64,000 nt of DNA from Azospirillum brasilense (GTDB lineage Bacteria > Pseudomonadota > Alphaproteobacteria > Azospirillales > Azospirillaceae): positions 62,001 through 126,000 of the forward strand of contig NZ_VITI01000001.1 in assembly GCF_007827795.1 (NCBI RefSeq). Reading direction: 5' to 3'. Within the stretch, counting starts at the first letter, position 1, and every line of letters begins with the position of its first letter. This document shows positions 33,234 through 43,339 of the stretch, piece by piece. The notes under the pieces were generated by a model. That model was not told the DNA's origin. It worked only from the letters and a program-made list of their open reading frames with translations, and did no database searches. A program made the translations under genes and the position numbers.

Positions 33234-36215
33234 TTAAGCCGGCGCCATCCCATGAATGTACGCGGCGGCACGGCCAAGCTCATGGTCGGCGCGGGCGACC
33301 AGCGCGCCGATGCCGTCCAGCCGCCGCTCCACGCAGGCCAGCTCGATGGCGTCGCTCGCCGCCGCGAGATCGCGCGCGCCCACCGTTCGGGAGGACCCCG
33401 CCAGCTTGTGGGCGGCCTGACGCACGCTGTCCCAATCCTCCGCCGCGTGGGCGGCGACCAGACGGTCGCGGCTGGCGCTGTTGGAGACGATGAACTCCTG
33501 AAGCAGTTGCCCGACGAACTCCATGTCCCCGTCGAACAGCGTCGCCAGCACGCCCACATCGATGGGTGGCGCGTCAGAGCCGGCCCCCGGCGCCGCGACG
33601 GGTGCGGAGGGAGCCGGCGCCGGTTCGGACAGCGGCCTGGACGGCAGGTGACGGTCCAGCAGGCGGCGCAGCTGGCCGATCTCCACCGGTTTCGACACGG
33701 CGTCGTCCATCCCGGCGGACAGGCAGCGCTGCGCCTCGCCGGCCATGGCGTTGGCGGTGACCGCGATGATGGGCAGGCGCGGGCGCCCCTTCGCCGCCTC
33801 CTCGGCACGGATCAGGCGGGTCAGCTCGAAACCGTCCATCTCCGGCATCTGGCAGTCGGTCAGCAGCAGCGCGTAATCCCCGTCGCGCCACAGGGCCAGC
33901 GCCTGGACGCCGTCCTCCGCCAAATCCGCCGTCTGGCCGAGCAGGGCGAGCTGCCGCTGGATGACCTGCCGGTTGGTCGGATGGTCCTCGGCCACCAGGA
34001 TGCGGGGTGCGGGCGCCGCTCCTTCCGCGGCCAGGGAGGCTGCGGCCGATCCGGGACGCCCCGCCTCGGCCTCGACCGCCGGCCCGCGGCCCGCGGCGGC
34101 CAGCACGGCGCGCACCAGATGGCCGCGGCGCACCGGGCGGGCCAGCCCGACCGCGTCGATCAAGGCGCCACGCCCTCCCAGCAGCACCCGGCCGCGCGCC
34201 AGCCCCGGCGCCACGGCGTCCAGCGTCTGCAAATCCGCGTCCGCAGTGGTGAGCACGACGTCGCAGGGCGTGCCGGGCGGCAGGGCCAGCATCCCCGCCG
34301 CGGCGTCCGGCGCGTCCAGCAGCACCGCACCGTCAGTGTTCAGGTAACGGGCGAGGAACCGCCGCTCCTCCGCGTCGGCGGCCAGGAGCAGCACCGACAA
34401 CCCGGCCAGCGGCTGAGCCCCGACGCCCGCGGCGTCGCGGTCCGGGGCGAGATCGGCGGTGAAGGTGAACCAGAAGGTTGAGCCGCGGCCCAGTTCGCTC
34501 GTGACCCCGACCTCGCCGCCCATCAGCTCGGCCAGTCGACGGCAGATCGACAGCCCCAGACCGGTCCCGCCAAAGCGACGGGTGGTCGAGGCCTCCGCCT
34601 GGGTGAAGGGGTGGAAGAGCTGGGCCTGGGCTTCCGTGGCGATGCCGATTCCGGTGTCGGTCACGGTGATCCGGATCGTCGCCCGCCCGTCCTCGAACCG
34701 CGCCAGCTCGGCCCGGATGCGCACCGAGCCGGATGGGGTGAACTTCACGGCGTTGCCGGCGATGTTGAACAGCACCTGCCGGATGCGCACCGAATCGCCC
34801 ATGACCAGCGCCGGCAGGTCGGGATCGACGTAGGTGACCAGCGCCAGATCCTTCTGCCGCGCCGCCGGGCCGAGCGTCTCGGCCACGCCCTCCACCACCA
34901 TGGACAGCGACACCGGGGCGCGCTCCAGGTCCAGCCGCCCGGCCTCGATCTTCGAGAAATCCAGGATGTCGTTGATGATGGTCAGCAGCGCCCCCGCCGA
35001 ATCGCGCACGACGGCGACCAGCTCCTGCTGCTCGGGGGTCAGCGGCGTGTAGTCGAGCAGCTCCAGCATGCCCTGGACGCCGTTCATCGGGGTGCGGATC
35101 TCGTGGCTCATGGTCGCCAGGAACAGCGACTTGGCCTGGTTGGCCGCCTCCGCCTCCGACCGCGCGGACTCCGCCGCCTCGGTCGCGGCGACCAGTTCGC
35201 GGGTGCGGTCGGCCACCTGGCTTTCCAGGTTGCGGTTCAGCGCGGTCAGTTCCTCGTACAGATGCACGTTGTCGAAGCCGACCGCGACCTTGGAACAGAA
35301 GACCTCCAGCAGCCGCCGCTCGTCCTCCGTCAGGGGGCGCCCGTGGCTGATGTGGAACACCGTGTCGTGGTGCCGCGAGGTGGAGCGGAAGACCAGCAGG
35401 CTGCGCTCACGCTCATAGCGGTTCCGCCCGTCGGCCAGCGCCTGGGTCACCGCCTCCGCCGCCTCCGCCGGCAGGGCGGCGCGCACCGGCTTGCCTTCCG
35501 CCGCCGCGTGGATGCCGCCGGCCCCGAGCACCAGCGGGTCGCGCGCGGCACCGCCGGTTTCCTCCTCGGTCCAGCGGCTGCACAGGGCGATGCCGTCGCA
35601 GGGCGGGCAGATCTCGGCGATCTTCGACACCGCGCCGCGGACGAACTCCGCCATGGTCCGCTTATCGAGCAGGGCGGAGGAGGCGTCCAGGATGCGCTCC
35701 AGCCCCCGGCGGTGGTCCTCGATGGCGGTGATGTCCTGATAGCCGCGCAGGGCGGCGACGACCGAGGTGAACAGCTTCTGCGCCGTCAGCTCCGTCTTCG
35801 ATTTGTAGTCGTTGATGTCGTAGTTCAGGATGACGTCGCGTTCCGGCGCCTGCCCCGGCTGGCCGGTGCGCAGGATGATCCGCACGCGCCGGTTGTTCAG
35901 CTCGCTGCGGATCATGCGCACCAGCCGCAGGCCGGCGTCGTCCGATTCCATCACCACGTCCAGAAGCACCACGGCGATGGCCGGGTTCTGCTCCAGCAGG
36001 CTGCGCGCCTCCGCCGCGGTTCCGGCGGACAGGAACTGCGCCGGACGGCCTTCGAAGGTGAAGCCGCGCAGCACCATCTTGGTGGTGGCGTGAATGGCCG
36101 GATCGTCGTCGACGATCAGGATGATCCAAGGTTCGGCGGGCTCCGACGCCGCTTCCCTCGCCGTCTCGGCCTCGATACCCGGCTCGTCGTCGGCGAAAAG
36201 AAACTCGTCGCTCAT
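33234..36215 (-). CDS. Hybrid histidine kinase: REC-DUF3369-HisKA-HATPase-pseudoREC-REC-Hpt
   Basis: This is a soluble 993-residue phosphorelay protein. A receiver lies at 30-155 with Asp86 ([10 protein letters not shown]), then a DUF3369 sensor-like domain at about 165-320 and a short coiled coil. HisKA has His371 in [14 protein letters not shown]; the ATPase domain follows with DTGIGI and GTGLGLSI. Residues 605-705 look like a receiver whose phosphorylation site is not visible. A complete receiver has Asp787 ([13 protein letters not shown]), and a C-terminal Hpt domain has His936 ([13 protein letters not shown]). No membrane span is present. The partner output regulator is not obvious; the next gene on this strand is a Crp/Fnr protein further upstream. 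Confidence 0.93.
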   Translation of the reverse strand: MSDEFLFADDEPGIEAETAREAASEPAEPWIILIVDDDPAIHATTKMVLRGFTFEGRPAQFLSAGTAAEARSLLEQNPAIAVVLLDVVMESDDAGLRLVRMIRSELNNRRVRIILRTGQPGQAPERDVILNYDINDYKSKTELTAQKLFTSVVAALRGYQDITAIEDHRRGLERILDASSALLDKRTMAEFVRGAVSKIAEICPPCDGIALCSRWTEEETGGAARDPLVLGAGGIHAAAEGKPVRAALPAEAAEAVTQALADGRNRYERERSLLVFRSTSRHHDTVFHISHGRPLTEDERRLLEVFCSKVAVGFDNVHLYEELTALNRNLESQVADRTRELVAATEAAESARSEAEAANQAKSLFLATMSHEIRTPMNGVQGMLELLDYTPLTPEQQELVAVVRDSAGALLTIINDILDFSKIEAGRLDLERAPVSLSMVVEGVAETLGPAARQKDLALVTYVDPDLPALVMGDSVRIRQVLFNIAGNAVKFTPSGSVRIRAELARFEDGRATIRITVTDTGIGIATEAQAQLFHPFTQAEASTTRRFGGTGLGLSICRRLAELMGGEVGVTSELGRGSTFWFTFTADLAPDRDAAGVGAQPLAGLSVLLLAADAEERRFLARYLNTDGAVLLDAPDAAAGMLALPPGTPCDVVLTTADADLQTLDAVAPGLARGRVLLGGRGALIDAVGLARPVRRGHLVRAVLAAAGRGPAVEAEAGRPGSAAASLAAEGAAPAPRILVAEDHPTNRQVIQRQLALLGQTADLAEDGVQALALWRDGDYALLLTDCQMPEMDGFELTRLIRAEEAAKGRPRLPIIAVTANAMAGEAQRCLSAGMDDAVSKPVEIGQLRRLLDRHLPSRPLSEPAPAPSAPVAAPGAGSDAPPIDVGVLATLFDGDMEFVGQLLQEFIVSNSASRDRLVAAHAAEDWDSVRQAAHKLAGSSRTVGARDLAAASDAIELACVERRLDGIGALVARADHELGRAAAYIHGMAPA

Positions 36216-36360
36216 CGAACTCCCTCCGCACCGCCGGCAGTGTCCGGTCGCGGGAGGATATCACAGGGCCGCCGCGCGTGAACATGCTCCTGCGGCCCGC
36301 CACAACCCTTCATCGGCAAGGCACCGAGACCGATGACAACCCCAAACTGCGCCCCGCCCG

Positions 36361-37083
36361 TCAGCCGCCGTGGTCGCCGCCCCCGGAGTCGGCGTTGCAG
36401 AAGCGGCGCAGCGCGTCCAGGTCGGCGACGGACACCGTCCCGCCCTGCGTCTCCACCCCCACCCCGCGCAGCTTCGCCAGCGCGCGGGAGAAGGTTTCCG
36501 GCTGCATGCCGAGGCGCCGCGCGATCAGCGCCTTGTCGAAGGGCAGCGCGAAGCTGGTGGCGCCGCCGCCCTCCGGACAGAAGCGCAGAAGGAAGCTGCC
36601 GACCCGCTGCGCCGTCGGCTGCACCTGCAACTGCTCGATCTGCTGAACGAGATGGCGCAGCCGCACCGACAGCGACCCCAGCATGGCGAAGGCGATCTGG
36701 TCGTCCTCGCGCAGGCAGCGGGCGAAGCCCTCCGCGGTCAGGGTCATGACGCGCGAGTCGGCCACCGCCTCCGCGCAGACCGGGAACTTGCCGCTGGCGA
36801 ACATGGCGGCTTCGGCAAAGGTTTCGCCGGGGGCGACGATGGTCACCACCGCCTCCGCCCCGTCGCGGGTCAGGCGGTAAAGCTTCACCCAGCCGTCGAG
36901 CAGCGCGAAGAAGCGGTCGGCGCCCTCGTCCTGAACGAACAGGGTGGTGCCGCGCGGCACCGTGCGCACCTGCGCGGTGCTGACGAGAAGTTCCAGAGAG
37001 CGGTCGGGCAGGCGCCCGAACAGCGCGTTGGACCGCAGCGTTGCGGCATCCTGGGGCCGGAAGCCCGGCGGATCGTTCCTCAT
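36361..37083 (-). CDS. Crp/Fnr-family transcription regulator
   Basis: The 240-residue protein has a cyclic-nucleotide-binding-like domain (TLFVQDEGADRFFALLDGWVKLYRL, split over about 50-75, and APGETFAEAAMFA), a dimer helix and a C-terminal winged helix with LGMQPETFSRALAKLRGVGV as recognition region. It lacks the N-terminal cysteines of Fnr, so it does not bind a 4Fe-4S cluster in the Fnr way; it resembles the Dnr/NnrR branch that answers to nitric oxide, but the ligand is inference. The ATG at 37083 follows AGGGAAGG. It is not closely linked to its neighbours. Confidence 0.85.
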   Translation of the reverse strand: MRNDPPGFRPQDAATLRSNALFGRLPDRSLELLVSTAQVRTVPRGTTLFVQDEGADRFFALLDGWVKLYRLTRDGAEAVVTIVAPGETFAEAAMFASGKFPVCAEAVADSRVMTLTAEGFARCLREDDQIAFAMLGSLSVRLRHLVQQIEQLQVQPTAQRVGSFLLRFCPEGGGATSFALPFDKALIARRLGMQPETFSRALAKLRGVGVETQGGTVSVADLDALRRFCNADSGGGDHGG

Positions 37084-37328
37084 GCCTTCCCTCACCTCTT
37101 CACCCTCCCCCACAGTCTCGGCCGGGATGGCCAGCGGACGGGCCATTCCGTCGCACCGGCGATGAACGTTCCGCGCCGTCGGCAAGCCCCCGACACCGCC
37201 GTGTCCCGGGACCCGCGGGTTCATGCCGCCCAGGCAATGTCGCAGCATGCACAAGGTTTGGGCAAGATGGGGATTCACCACAACGACGCCGGAGCCTTGG
37301 GCAATGGCATCGGCGGCCCGGAAACGAA

Positions 37329-37358
37329 CCGGGGCGCCTCCTTGCGGAGACGCCCCGG
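37329..37358 (-). terminator. Hairpin downstream of the cold-shock gene
   Basis: CCGGGGCG and CGCCCCGG enclose CTCC-TTGC-GGAG. It lies 25 bases beyond the stop of the cold-shock gene on the minus strand, where only scattered T residues follow the stem. Confidence 0.55.
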
Positions 37359-37382
37359 CCGTTCTTCAGAGGCTGAAGAGGC

Positions 37383-37997
37383 TTAGCGGTACTCGACCTT
37401 GCCGGCCTCAGGACCCTTCTGGCCCTGGCGGACGGTCACGCGCACCTGATCGCCTTCCTGGAGCGACTGCATGCCGGAGCGACGCAGAACGTTCACATGG
37501 ACGAAGACGTCCTTGCCACCGGTGCTCGGCGTGATGAAGCCGAAGCCCTTGTCGGCGTTGAACCACTTGACGGTGCCGTCGACCTCTTCGCCGCCGCCGG
37601 CGTCGTTGCCCCAGCCGCCGCGGTCGTAACCGCCGCCGCCGCCGCCGCCGTAGCCGCCACGGTCATAGCCGCCGCCGCCAAAGCCGCCGCCGGCGCCCGT
37701 GCGGGCCGGACGGGCCGGAGCGCGGGACGCGGTGGACGTGTCCACGGATTGAATGGAAGCAACCTGCGGACCCTTGGGGCCGCGGGCGAGGTCGCAAACG
37801 ATGGTAGCGCCTTCGTCGAGCGCGTCATAGCCGGCGGCCTGAACCGCGGAGACGTGCAGGAAGGCGTCGGGCGAACCGTCCTCGGGGGACACGAAGCCGA
37901 ACCCCTTGGTGGGGTTGAACCACTTCACAGTGGCGGTAACGTTGGCCTTGGTGATCTCGGGAGCGCGGTAGCCCTGGCGGGGCGGGCGGTCGAACAT
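37383..37997 (-). CDS. Double cold-shock-domain protein with glycine-rich linker
   Basis: Two cold-shock OB folds bind single-stranded nucleic acid: domain 1 at about 20-85 (VTATVKWFNPTKGFGFVSPE, AFLHVSAV) and domain 2 at about 139-204 (GTVKWFNADKGFGFITP, VFVHVNVL). Both have the RNP1 and RNP2 aromatic motifs. The linker (about 95-135) repeats GGGYDRGG-type units, like RGG boxes of RNA-binding proteins. Double-CSD proteins are usual in alphaproteobacteria, where they act as RNA chaperones in cold or stationary phase. A 350-base upstream region leaves room for a long structured leader. Confidence 0.93.
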   Translation of the reverse strand: MFDRPPRQGYRAPEITKANVTATVKWFNPTKGFGFVSPEDGSPDAFLHVSAVQAAGYDALDEGATIVCDLARGPKGPQVASIQSVDTSTASRAPARPARTGAGGGFGGGGYDRGGYGGGGGGGYDRGGWGNDAGGGEEVDGTVKWFNADKGFGFITPSTGGKDVFVHVNVLRRSGMQSLQEGDQVRVTVRQGQKGPEAGKVEYR

Positions 37998-38348
37998 GTG
38001 TCTTCAAGCTCATAAAGGATGCCGAATTATCTTTGTCACAGGGTACGAGCCGTCCGTCAAGCACGCCAAAGGCCAGACGCCCTTTCCTGCGACATTCGGC
38101 CAGGGGGAAATGCGCCCGTTCGGAAGGGGTGCCGGTCCCGATGGCGCCCGGTGACGCCCTCGTCGGCCTCCGCGCACCCACCCCCGCCCCAACGTCGGGA
38201 AGAGAAGAATTTCTTTTGCCAATTGAACAGCTTAGAACATTTCCCACAGCGCGCGGGAAAGCACGCGCCGCGCTCCGGGGCGGGCACCGCAAACGCCGCG
38301 CGCATACGTCTGTGACAAAATCCCGACATGGTTGTCCTCCGCCAAGGG
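37998..38348. other. Intergenic region upstream of the cold-shock gene
   Basis: These 351 bases separate the cold-shock gene from the recD2 gene upstream on the same strand. No supported frame is present. The part near 38205-38250 is AT-rich and is the best place for the cold-shock promoter, which would give an untranslated leader of about 200 bases; I could not fix a -35/-10 pair. Confidence 0.5.
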
Positions 38349-40544
38349 TCATAGAGGCGACAGCCACTCCCCCAGCTTTGTCCAGCGCCGCCGCCCCTGC
38401 GTCCCACGCACCGCCATGGCGAGCGCGCGGCGCTGGCCGAGCATGATCACCAGCCGCTTGCCTCGCGTCACGCCGGTATAGATCAGGTTGCGGTGGAGCA
38501 TCGTATAATGCTGGGTCACCACCGGTATGACGACAACCGGGTATTCGGACCCCTGGCTCTTGTGAATCGTCGTCGCGTAGGCGAGCACGATCTCGTCCAA
38601 TTCTCCGAATTCATAGGTGACCGGGCGCCCATCGAAGGTTGCGGTCAGCACCCCTTCTTCTGGATCAACCGCGGATACGATGCCGAGGTCGCCGTTGTAG
38701 ACCTCCTTGTCATAGTTGTTCTCGACCTGCATGACCTTGTCACCGGGGCCGAAGGTCCAGCCGAATCGCTCGACTCGGGATTCGCCCGGAGGGTTCAGCA
38801 CCCTCTGCAGTTCGATGTTCAGCGAACGCGCGCCGAGGCCGCCGCGATTCATCGGGCAAAGGATCTGCACGTCGCGCACCGGGTCGGCGCCGAATCGGCG
38901 GGGAATGCGGTCGCGCACCATCTCGATCAACTTCGCCACCCCGGCCTCCGGAGTCGCCGCCTCGACGAAGTAGAAGTCGCTGTCCTCCCCGGCCTTCGGC
39001 GTCTCCGGCATCTGGCCGGCGTTGATGCGGTGGGCGTTGACGATGATGCGGCTGGTCGCCGCCTGCCGGAAGATCTCCGTCAGCCGCACCACCGGCACTG
39101 CGCCGGAGCCGATCACGTCACCCAGCACCTGCCCCGGCCCGACCGAGGGCAACTGATCCACGTCGCCGACCAGCAGGAGGGCGGCCCGCCCCGGCACGGC
39201 GCGCAGCAGGGCGTTCATCAGCGGCACGTCGACCATGCTGGTCTCGTCGACCACCAGCAGGTCGCAGTCCAATGGGTTGGTCTCGTCACGCTTGAAGCCG
39301 CCGGCCTGCGGGTCGGTCTCCAGCAGGCGGTGGATGGTCCGCGCCTCCATGCCGGTGCTCTCGCTCAGCCGCTTGGCGGCGCGGCCGGTGGGGGCGGCCA
39401 GCGCGATGGACACGCCCTTGGCCTTCAGCATGGTCAGGATGCTGTTCACCAGCGTGGTCTTGCCCACCCCCGGCCCGCCGGTGATCACCAGCAGCTTCGA
39501 CGTGGCCGCCTGGCGCAACGCCTCCCGCTGCCCCTCGGCCAGCGTGATCCCGGCCTTCGCCTCCACCCAGGGGATGGCCTTTTCCGCGTCGATCTCCGGC
39601 CAGGGCACGGGGCCGCCGGCCAGCCGGCGCAGCCGCTCGGCGATGGCCCGTTCCGCCCGGTGGAGCCCGGCCAGGAACAGACAGGGCTCCCCGCCCAGGC
39701 TGTCGGCGATCACCGCGCCGTCCTGCCGCTCCAGCTCCGCCGCGGTCTCCAGGATCGAGGCGTCGATCTCCAGCAACTTCACGGCCAGCGGGATCAGCTC
39801 CGCCACCGGCACGCCGCAATGGCCCTGGTCGGTCGCCTCGGCCAGGGCGTAGGCGATGCCGGCCCGCGCCCGGATCATCGCGGTTTTCTCGATGCCCAGC
39901 CTTGCGGCCACCGCGTCCGCCGTCTTGAAGCCGATGCCGCGGATGTCGCGGGCCAGCCGGTACGGGTTCTCGGTGATCAGCCGGATGGCGTCCGGCCCGT
40001 AAGTCTTGAAGATTCGCACGGCGCGCGAGGTGCCGACCCCGTGGCTGTGCAGGAACACCATGATCTCGCGGATCACCTTCTGGTCGGCCCAGCCGGCGAT
40101 GATGCGCTGCGCCCGCTTCGGCCCGATGCCGGTGACCTGCCGCAGCTTGTCCGGCTCCTGCTCGATCACGTCGAACACCGCCTCGCCGAACGCCTTGACC
40201 ATCTTCTTCGCGTAGACCGGCCCGATGCCGCGGATCAGGCCGGAGCCGAGATACTTCTCGATCCCCTCCACCGTTGTCGGCGGGGTGGCGCGCAGGAAGT
40301 CGGCCTTGAACTGGAGCCCGTGGTTGCGGTCGTTCACCCAGGCCCCGCTGGCCTGGACGAACTCCCCCGCGCCGATCGTGGCGGCATGGCCGACCAGCGT
40401 GACGAGGTCGCGCTGCCCGCGCACCTTCAGCCGCAGCACGCAGAATCCCGTTTCCGGGCTGTGGAAGGTCACCCGCTCCACCAGACCCGACAGCGGTTCG
40501 CGCGGGGGTCCCGCCGCGGTGGGGGCATCGCCGGATATGCTCAT
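38349..40544 (-). CDS. recD2: RecD2-type DNA helicase
   Basis: The 731-residue protein is a superfamily 1B 5'-3' helicase of the RecD2 kind, which acts without RecBC. The N-terminal part has an OB-like region ([18 protein letters not shown]) and helix-hairpin-helix repeats ([27 protein letters not shown]). The helicase core has Walker A GGPGVGKT at 356-363, [10 protein letters not shown] as Walker B, and [14 protein letters not shown]. Near the end [13 protein letters not shown] and [11 protein letters not shown] are motifs V and VI. ATG at 40544 follows GGGTGG; an ATG at 40556 is possible. It is divergent from glcB. Confidence 0.93.
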   Translation of the reverse strand: MSISGDAPTAAGPPREPLSGLVERVTFHSPETGFCVLRLKVRGQRDLVTLVGHAATIGAGEFVQASGAWVNDRNHGLQFKADFLRATPPTTVEGIEKYLGSGLIRGIGPVYAKKMVKAFGEAVFDVIEQEPDKLRQVTGIGPKRAQRIIAGWADQKVIREIMVFLHSHGVGTSRAVRIFKTYGPDAIRLITENPYRLARDIRGIGFKTADAVAARLGIEKTAMIRARAGIAYALAEATDQGHCGVPVAELIPLAVKLLEIDASILETAAELERQDGAVIADSLGGEPCLFLAGLHRAERAIAERLRRLAGGPVPWPEIDAEKAIPWVEAKAGITLAEGQREALRQAATSKLLVITGGPGVGKTTLVNSILTMLKAKGVSIALAAPTGRAAKRLSESTGMEARTIHRLLETDPQAGGFKRDETNPLDCDLLVVDETSMVDVPLMNALLRAVPGRAALLLVGDVDQLPSVGPGQVLGDVIGSGAVPVVRLTEIFRQAATSRIIVNAHRINAGQMPETPKAGEDSDFYFVEAATPEAGVAKLIEMVRDRIPRRFGADPVRDVQILCPMNRGGLGARSLNIELQRVLNPPGESRVERFGWTFGPGDKVMQVENNYDKEVYNGDLGIVSAVDPEEGVLTATFDGRPVTYEFGELDEIVLAYATTIHKSQGSEYPVVVIPVVTQHYTMLHRNLIYTGVTRGKRLVIMLGQRRALAMAVRGTQGRRRWTKLGEWLSPL

Positions 40545-40781
40545 ACCACCCAACATAGGCGTTGCCGGGCCTTTGGGGGAGTTCCCCGAGCAACCGCTGC
40601 ATCGCGTCAATTCGGAGGAAGACCGGGACGCCGCGAATGTGTACTTTGTCGCCCGAAGCCCGCGTCACGGACCGCACCGAAGGGACGGCGCCGCTCGTGG
40701 GCTTGCGGTGAAAAAACGTCAGCCAAAGAACGACAAACCGAAAAACCGCGGTGTCTACGACTTCGGAAGGAAAGAGCAGCA

Positions 40782-42956
40782 ATGGTGACGGAACGCATTC
40801 AGGTTGGCGGCTTGCAAGTTGCCACGGAGCTTCACCGCTTCATCGAGAACGAAGCCCTGCCGGGCACCGGCGTGACGCCGGAGCAATTCTGGTCGGGCCT
40901 TGACGCGATCCTCCACGATCTGGCCCCGCGCAACCGCGCGCTGCTGGCCAAGCGGGACCAACTCCAGGCCCAAATCGACGAGTGGTACCGCAGCCGCCGC
41001 GGCCAGCCGCTGGACCGCGCGGCCCACACCGAATTCCTCAAGGAGATCGGCTATCTCCTGCCGGAAGGCCCGGACTTCGCCGTGACGACCGAGAACGTCG
41101 ATCCGGAGATCTCCACGACCGCCGGTCCGCAGCTCGTCGTGCCGGTGATGAACGCCCGCTACGCGCTGAACGCCGCCAACGCCCGCTGGGGCAGCCTGTA
41201 CGACGCGCTCTACGGCACCGACGCCATCCCCGACACGGACGGGGCGGAGCGCACCGCCGGCTACAACCCGAAGCGCGGCGAGAAGGTCATCGCCTTCGCC
41301 CGCGACGTGCTGGACCGCGCCGCACCGCTGTCCGACGGGTCGCACGCCGACGCCGCCGGCTACACGGTGGACAACGGGCGCCTCGTCGTCGCGCTGAAGG
41401 ACGGCCGCAGCACGGGTCTGGCCGAGCCGGAACGGCTGGTCGGCTACACCGGCGAGCCTTCCGCCCCGACCGCCATCCTGCTGGCCGACAACGGCCTGCA
41501 CATGGAAATCCGCATCGACCGCAGCCACCCGATCGGCAAGACCGACGCGGCGGGCGTCGCCGACCTCGTGCTCGAATCCGCCCTGACCACCATCCAGGAC
41601 TGCGAGGATTCCGTCGCCGCCGTGGATGCCGAGGACAAGGTGCTGGCCTACCGCAACTGGCTGGGCCTGATGACCGGCAGCCTGACCGCCAGCTTCCCCA
41701 AGGGCAGCGGCACGGTGGAGCGCCGGCTGAACCCCGACCGCAGCTACATTAGCCGCAACGGCGAGACGATCACCCTGCCGGGCCGCAGCCTGATGCTGAT
41801 CCGCAACGTCGGTCATCTGATGACCAACAGCGCGGTCCTGCTGAAGGACGGCAGCGAGGCGCCGGAGGGCATCCTCGACGGCATGATCACCTCGCTGATC
41901 GCGCTGCACGACGTCAAGGGCGCCCGCCTCAACAGCCGCGCCGGCTCGGTCTACATCGTGAAGCCGAAGATGCACGGGCCGGAGGAGGTCGCCTTCGCGG
42001 ACGAGCTGTTCGCCCGCGTCGAGGACGCGCTGGGCATCGCGCGCAACACGCTGAAGATGGGCATCATGGACGAGGAGCGCCGCACCACGGTGAACCTCAA
42101 GGAATGCATCCGGGCCGCGGCGGCGCGCGTGGTGTTCATCAACACCGGCTTCCTCGACCGCACCGGCGACGAGATGCACACCGCCATGGAGGCCGGCCCG
42201 ATGATCCGCAAGAACGACATGAAGTCGTCCGCCTGGATCAAGGCCTACGAGGACTGGAACGTGGACACCGGCCTGCTCTGCGGGCTCAAGGGCCACGCCC
42301 AGATCGGCAAGGGCATGTGGGCGATGCCCGACCGCATGGCCGACATGCTGGCCGCCAAGGTCGCCCACCCGCAGGCCGGCGCCAACACCGCCTGGGTGCC
42401 CTCGCCCACCGCCGCCACGCTGCACGCCCTGCACTACCATCAGGTCAACGTCGCCGCCCGCCAGGAGGAGTTGGCCCGCCGCGAGCGCGCCAGCCTGGAC
42501 GCCATCCTGACCATTCCGCTGGCCGACCGCCCCAATTGGTCGGAAGAGGAGATCCAGCAGGAGTTGGACAACAACGCCCAGGGCATCCTCGGCTACGTCG
42601 TGCGCTGGATCGACCAGGGCGTCGGCTGCTCCAAGGTGCCGGACATCAACAACGTCGGGCTGATGGAGGACCGCGCCACCCTGCGCATCTCCAGCCAGCA
42701 CATCGCCAACTGGCTGCTCCACGGCATCACCACCGAGGCGCAGGTCATGGAGACGATGAAGCGCATGGCCGCTGTGGTGGACAAGCAGAACACCGGCGAT
42801 CCGCTCTATCGCCCGATGGCCGCCGACTTCGACGGCAGCGTCGCCTTCCAGGCCGCCTGCGACCTCGTCTTCAAGGGCCGCGAGCAGCCGAACGGCTACA
42901 CCGAGCCGGTGCTGCACCGCCGCCGCATCGAGGCCAAGGCGAAAGCCGCCGGCTGA
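40782..42956 (+). CDS. glcB: Malate synthase G
   Basis: The enzyme condenses glyoxylate with acetyl-CoA to malate and feeds two-carbon substrates into central metabolism. The 724 residues match the usual length of isoform G. Characteristic stretches are [21 protein letters not shown]-type [14 protein letters not shown], the active-site NLMRNVG-like [12 protein letters not shown], and [14 protein letters not shown]. The ATG at 40782 follows GGAAGGAAAG. It is monocistronic with a strong terminator; isocitrate lyase is not in the window. Confidence 0.97.
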   Translation: MVTERIQVGGLQVATELHRFIENEALPGTGVTPEQFWSGLDAILHDLAPRNRALLAKRDQLQAQIDEWYRSRRGQPLDRAAHTEFLKEIGYLLPEGPDFAVTTENVDPEISTTAGPQLVVPVMNARYALNAANARWGSLYDALYGTDAIPDTDGAERTAGYNPKRGEKVIAFARDVLDRAAPLSDGSHADAAGYTVDNGRLVVALKDGRSTGLAEPERLVGYTGEPSAPTAILLADNGLHMEIRIDRSHPIGKTDAAGVADLVLESALTTIQDCEDSVAAVDAEDKVLAYRNWLGLMTGSLTASFPKGSGTVERRLNPDRSYISRNGETITLPGRSLMLIRNVGHLMTNSAVLLKDGSEAPEGILDGMITSLIALHDVKGARLNSRAGSVYIVKPKMHGPEEVAFADELFARVEDALGIARNTLKMGIMDEERRTTVNLKECIRAAAARVVFINTGFLDRTGDEMHTAMEAGPMIRKNDMKSSAWIKAYEDWNVDTGLLCGLKGHAQIGKGMWAMPDRMADMLAAKVAHPQAGANTAWVPSPTAATLHALHYHQVNVAARQEELARRERASLDAILTIPLADRPNWSEEEIQQELDNNAQGILGYVVRWIDQGVGCSKVPDINNVGLMEDRATLRISSQHIANWLLHGITTEAQVMETMKRMAAVVDKQNTGDPLYRPMAADFDGSVAFQAACDLVFKGREQPNGYTEPVLHRRRIEAKAKAAG

Positions 42957-42981
42957 GCCAACGCACCACCCGGCACGCATC

Positions 42982-43018
42982 AAAGGCCCTTCCCCGTTCG
43001 CGGGGGAGGGCCTTTTTC
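42982..43018 (+). terminator. Rho-independent terminator of glcB
   Basis: AAAGGCCCTTCCCC pairs with GGGGGAGGGCCTTT around a short GTTCGC loop, followed by a T-run, 26 bases after the glcB stop. Confidence 0.93.
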
Positions 43019-43339
43019 TTTGCGCGCTCGCAACGGAACGGCCGATTTCAGAAAATAAAACAGATCCGAGCCGATATAAATATCCGAACATTAGACCACA
43101 AATGAACTCTCTGGTTAAAACAATGCTTTTCTGAAAAGCCCCGCTATTGTTAAATTTTCAGCCATTGCGCGTGGGAACGTCACACAGTTGTAATCATCGT
43201 TCATATGACAGGCTGGCATCAGTGTTTCGTAATAGGAGCAACGGCAAGCTTGATTCTTTGCATGATTGAATGAATTGTCCGATTGAAACACCCGATTCCT
43301 GTAGGTCGGCGTCGGCAATATATGAAATGGAGCATTGTT
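43019..43339. promoter_or_regulatory. AT-rich region upstream of a chemoreceptor gene
   Basis: About 320 bases between the glcB terminator and the next gene are markedly AT-rich from 43050 onward and should contain the receptor promoter. I see no sigma-54 element and no gene that can be supported. Confidence 0.4.

Noticed and set aside
38493..40781. A long in-frame extension upstream of glcB
   Set aside because: It runs antisense to recD2, while malate synthase G features and length begin exactly at the ATG at 40782 with a ribosome site.
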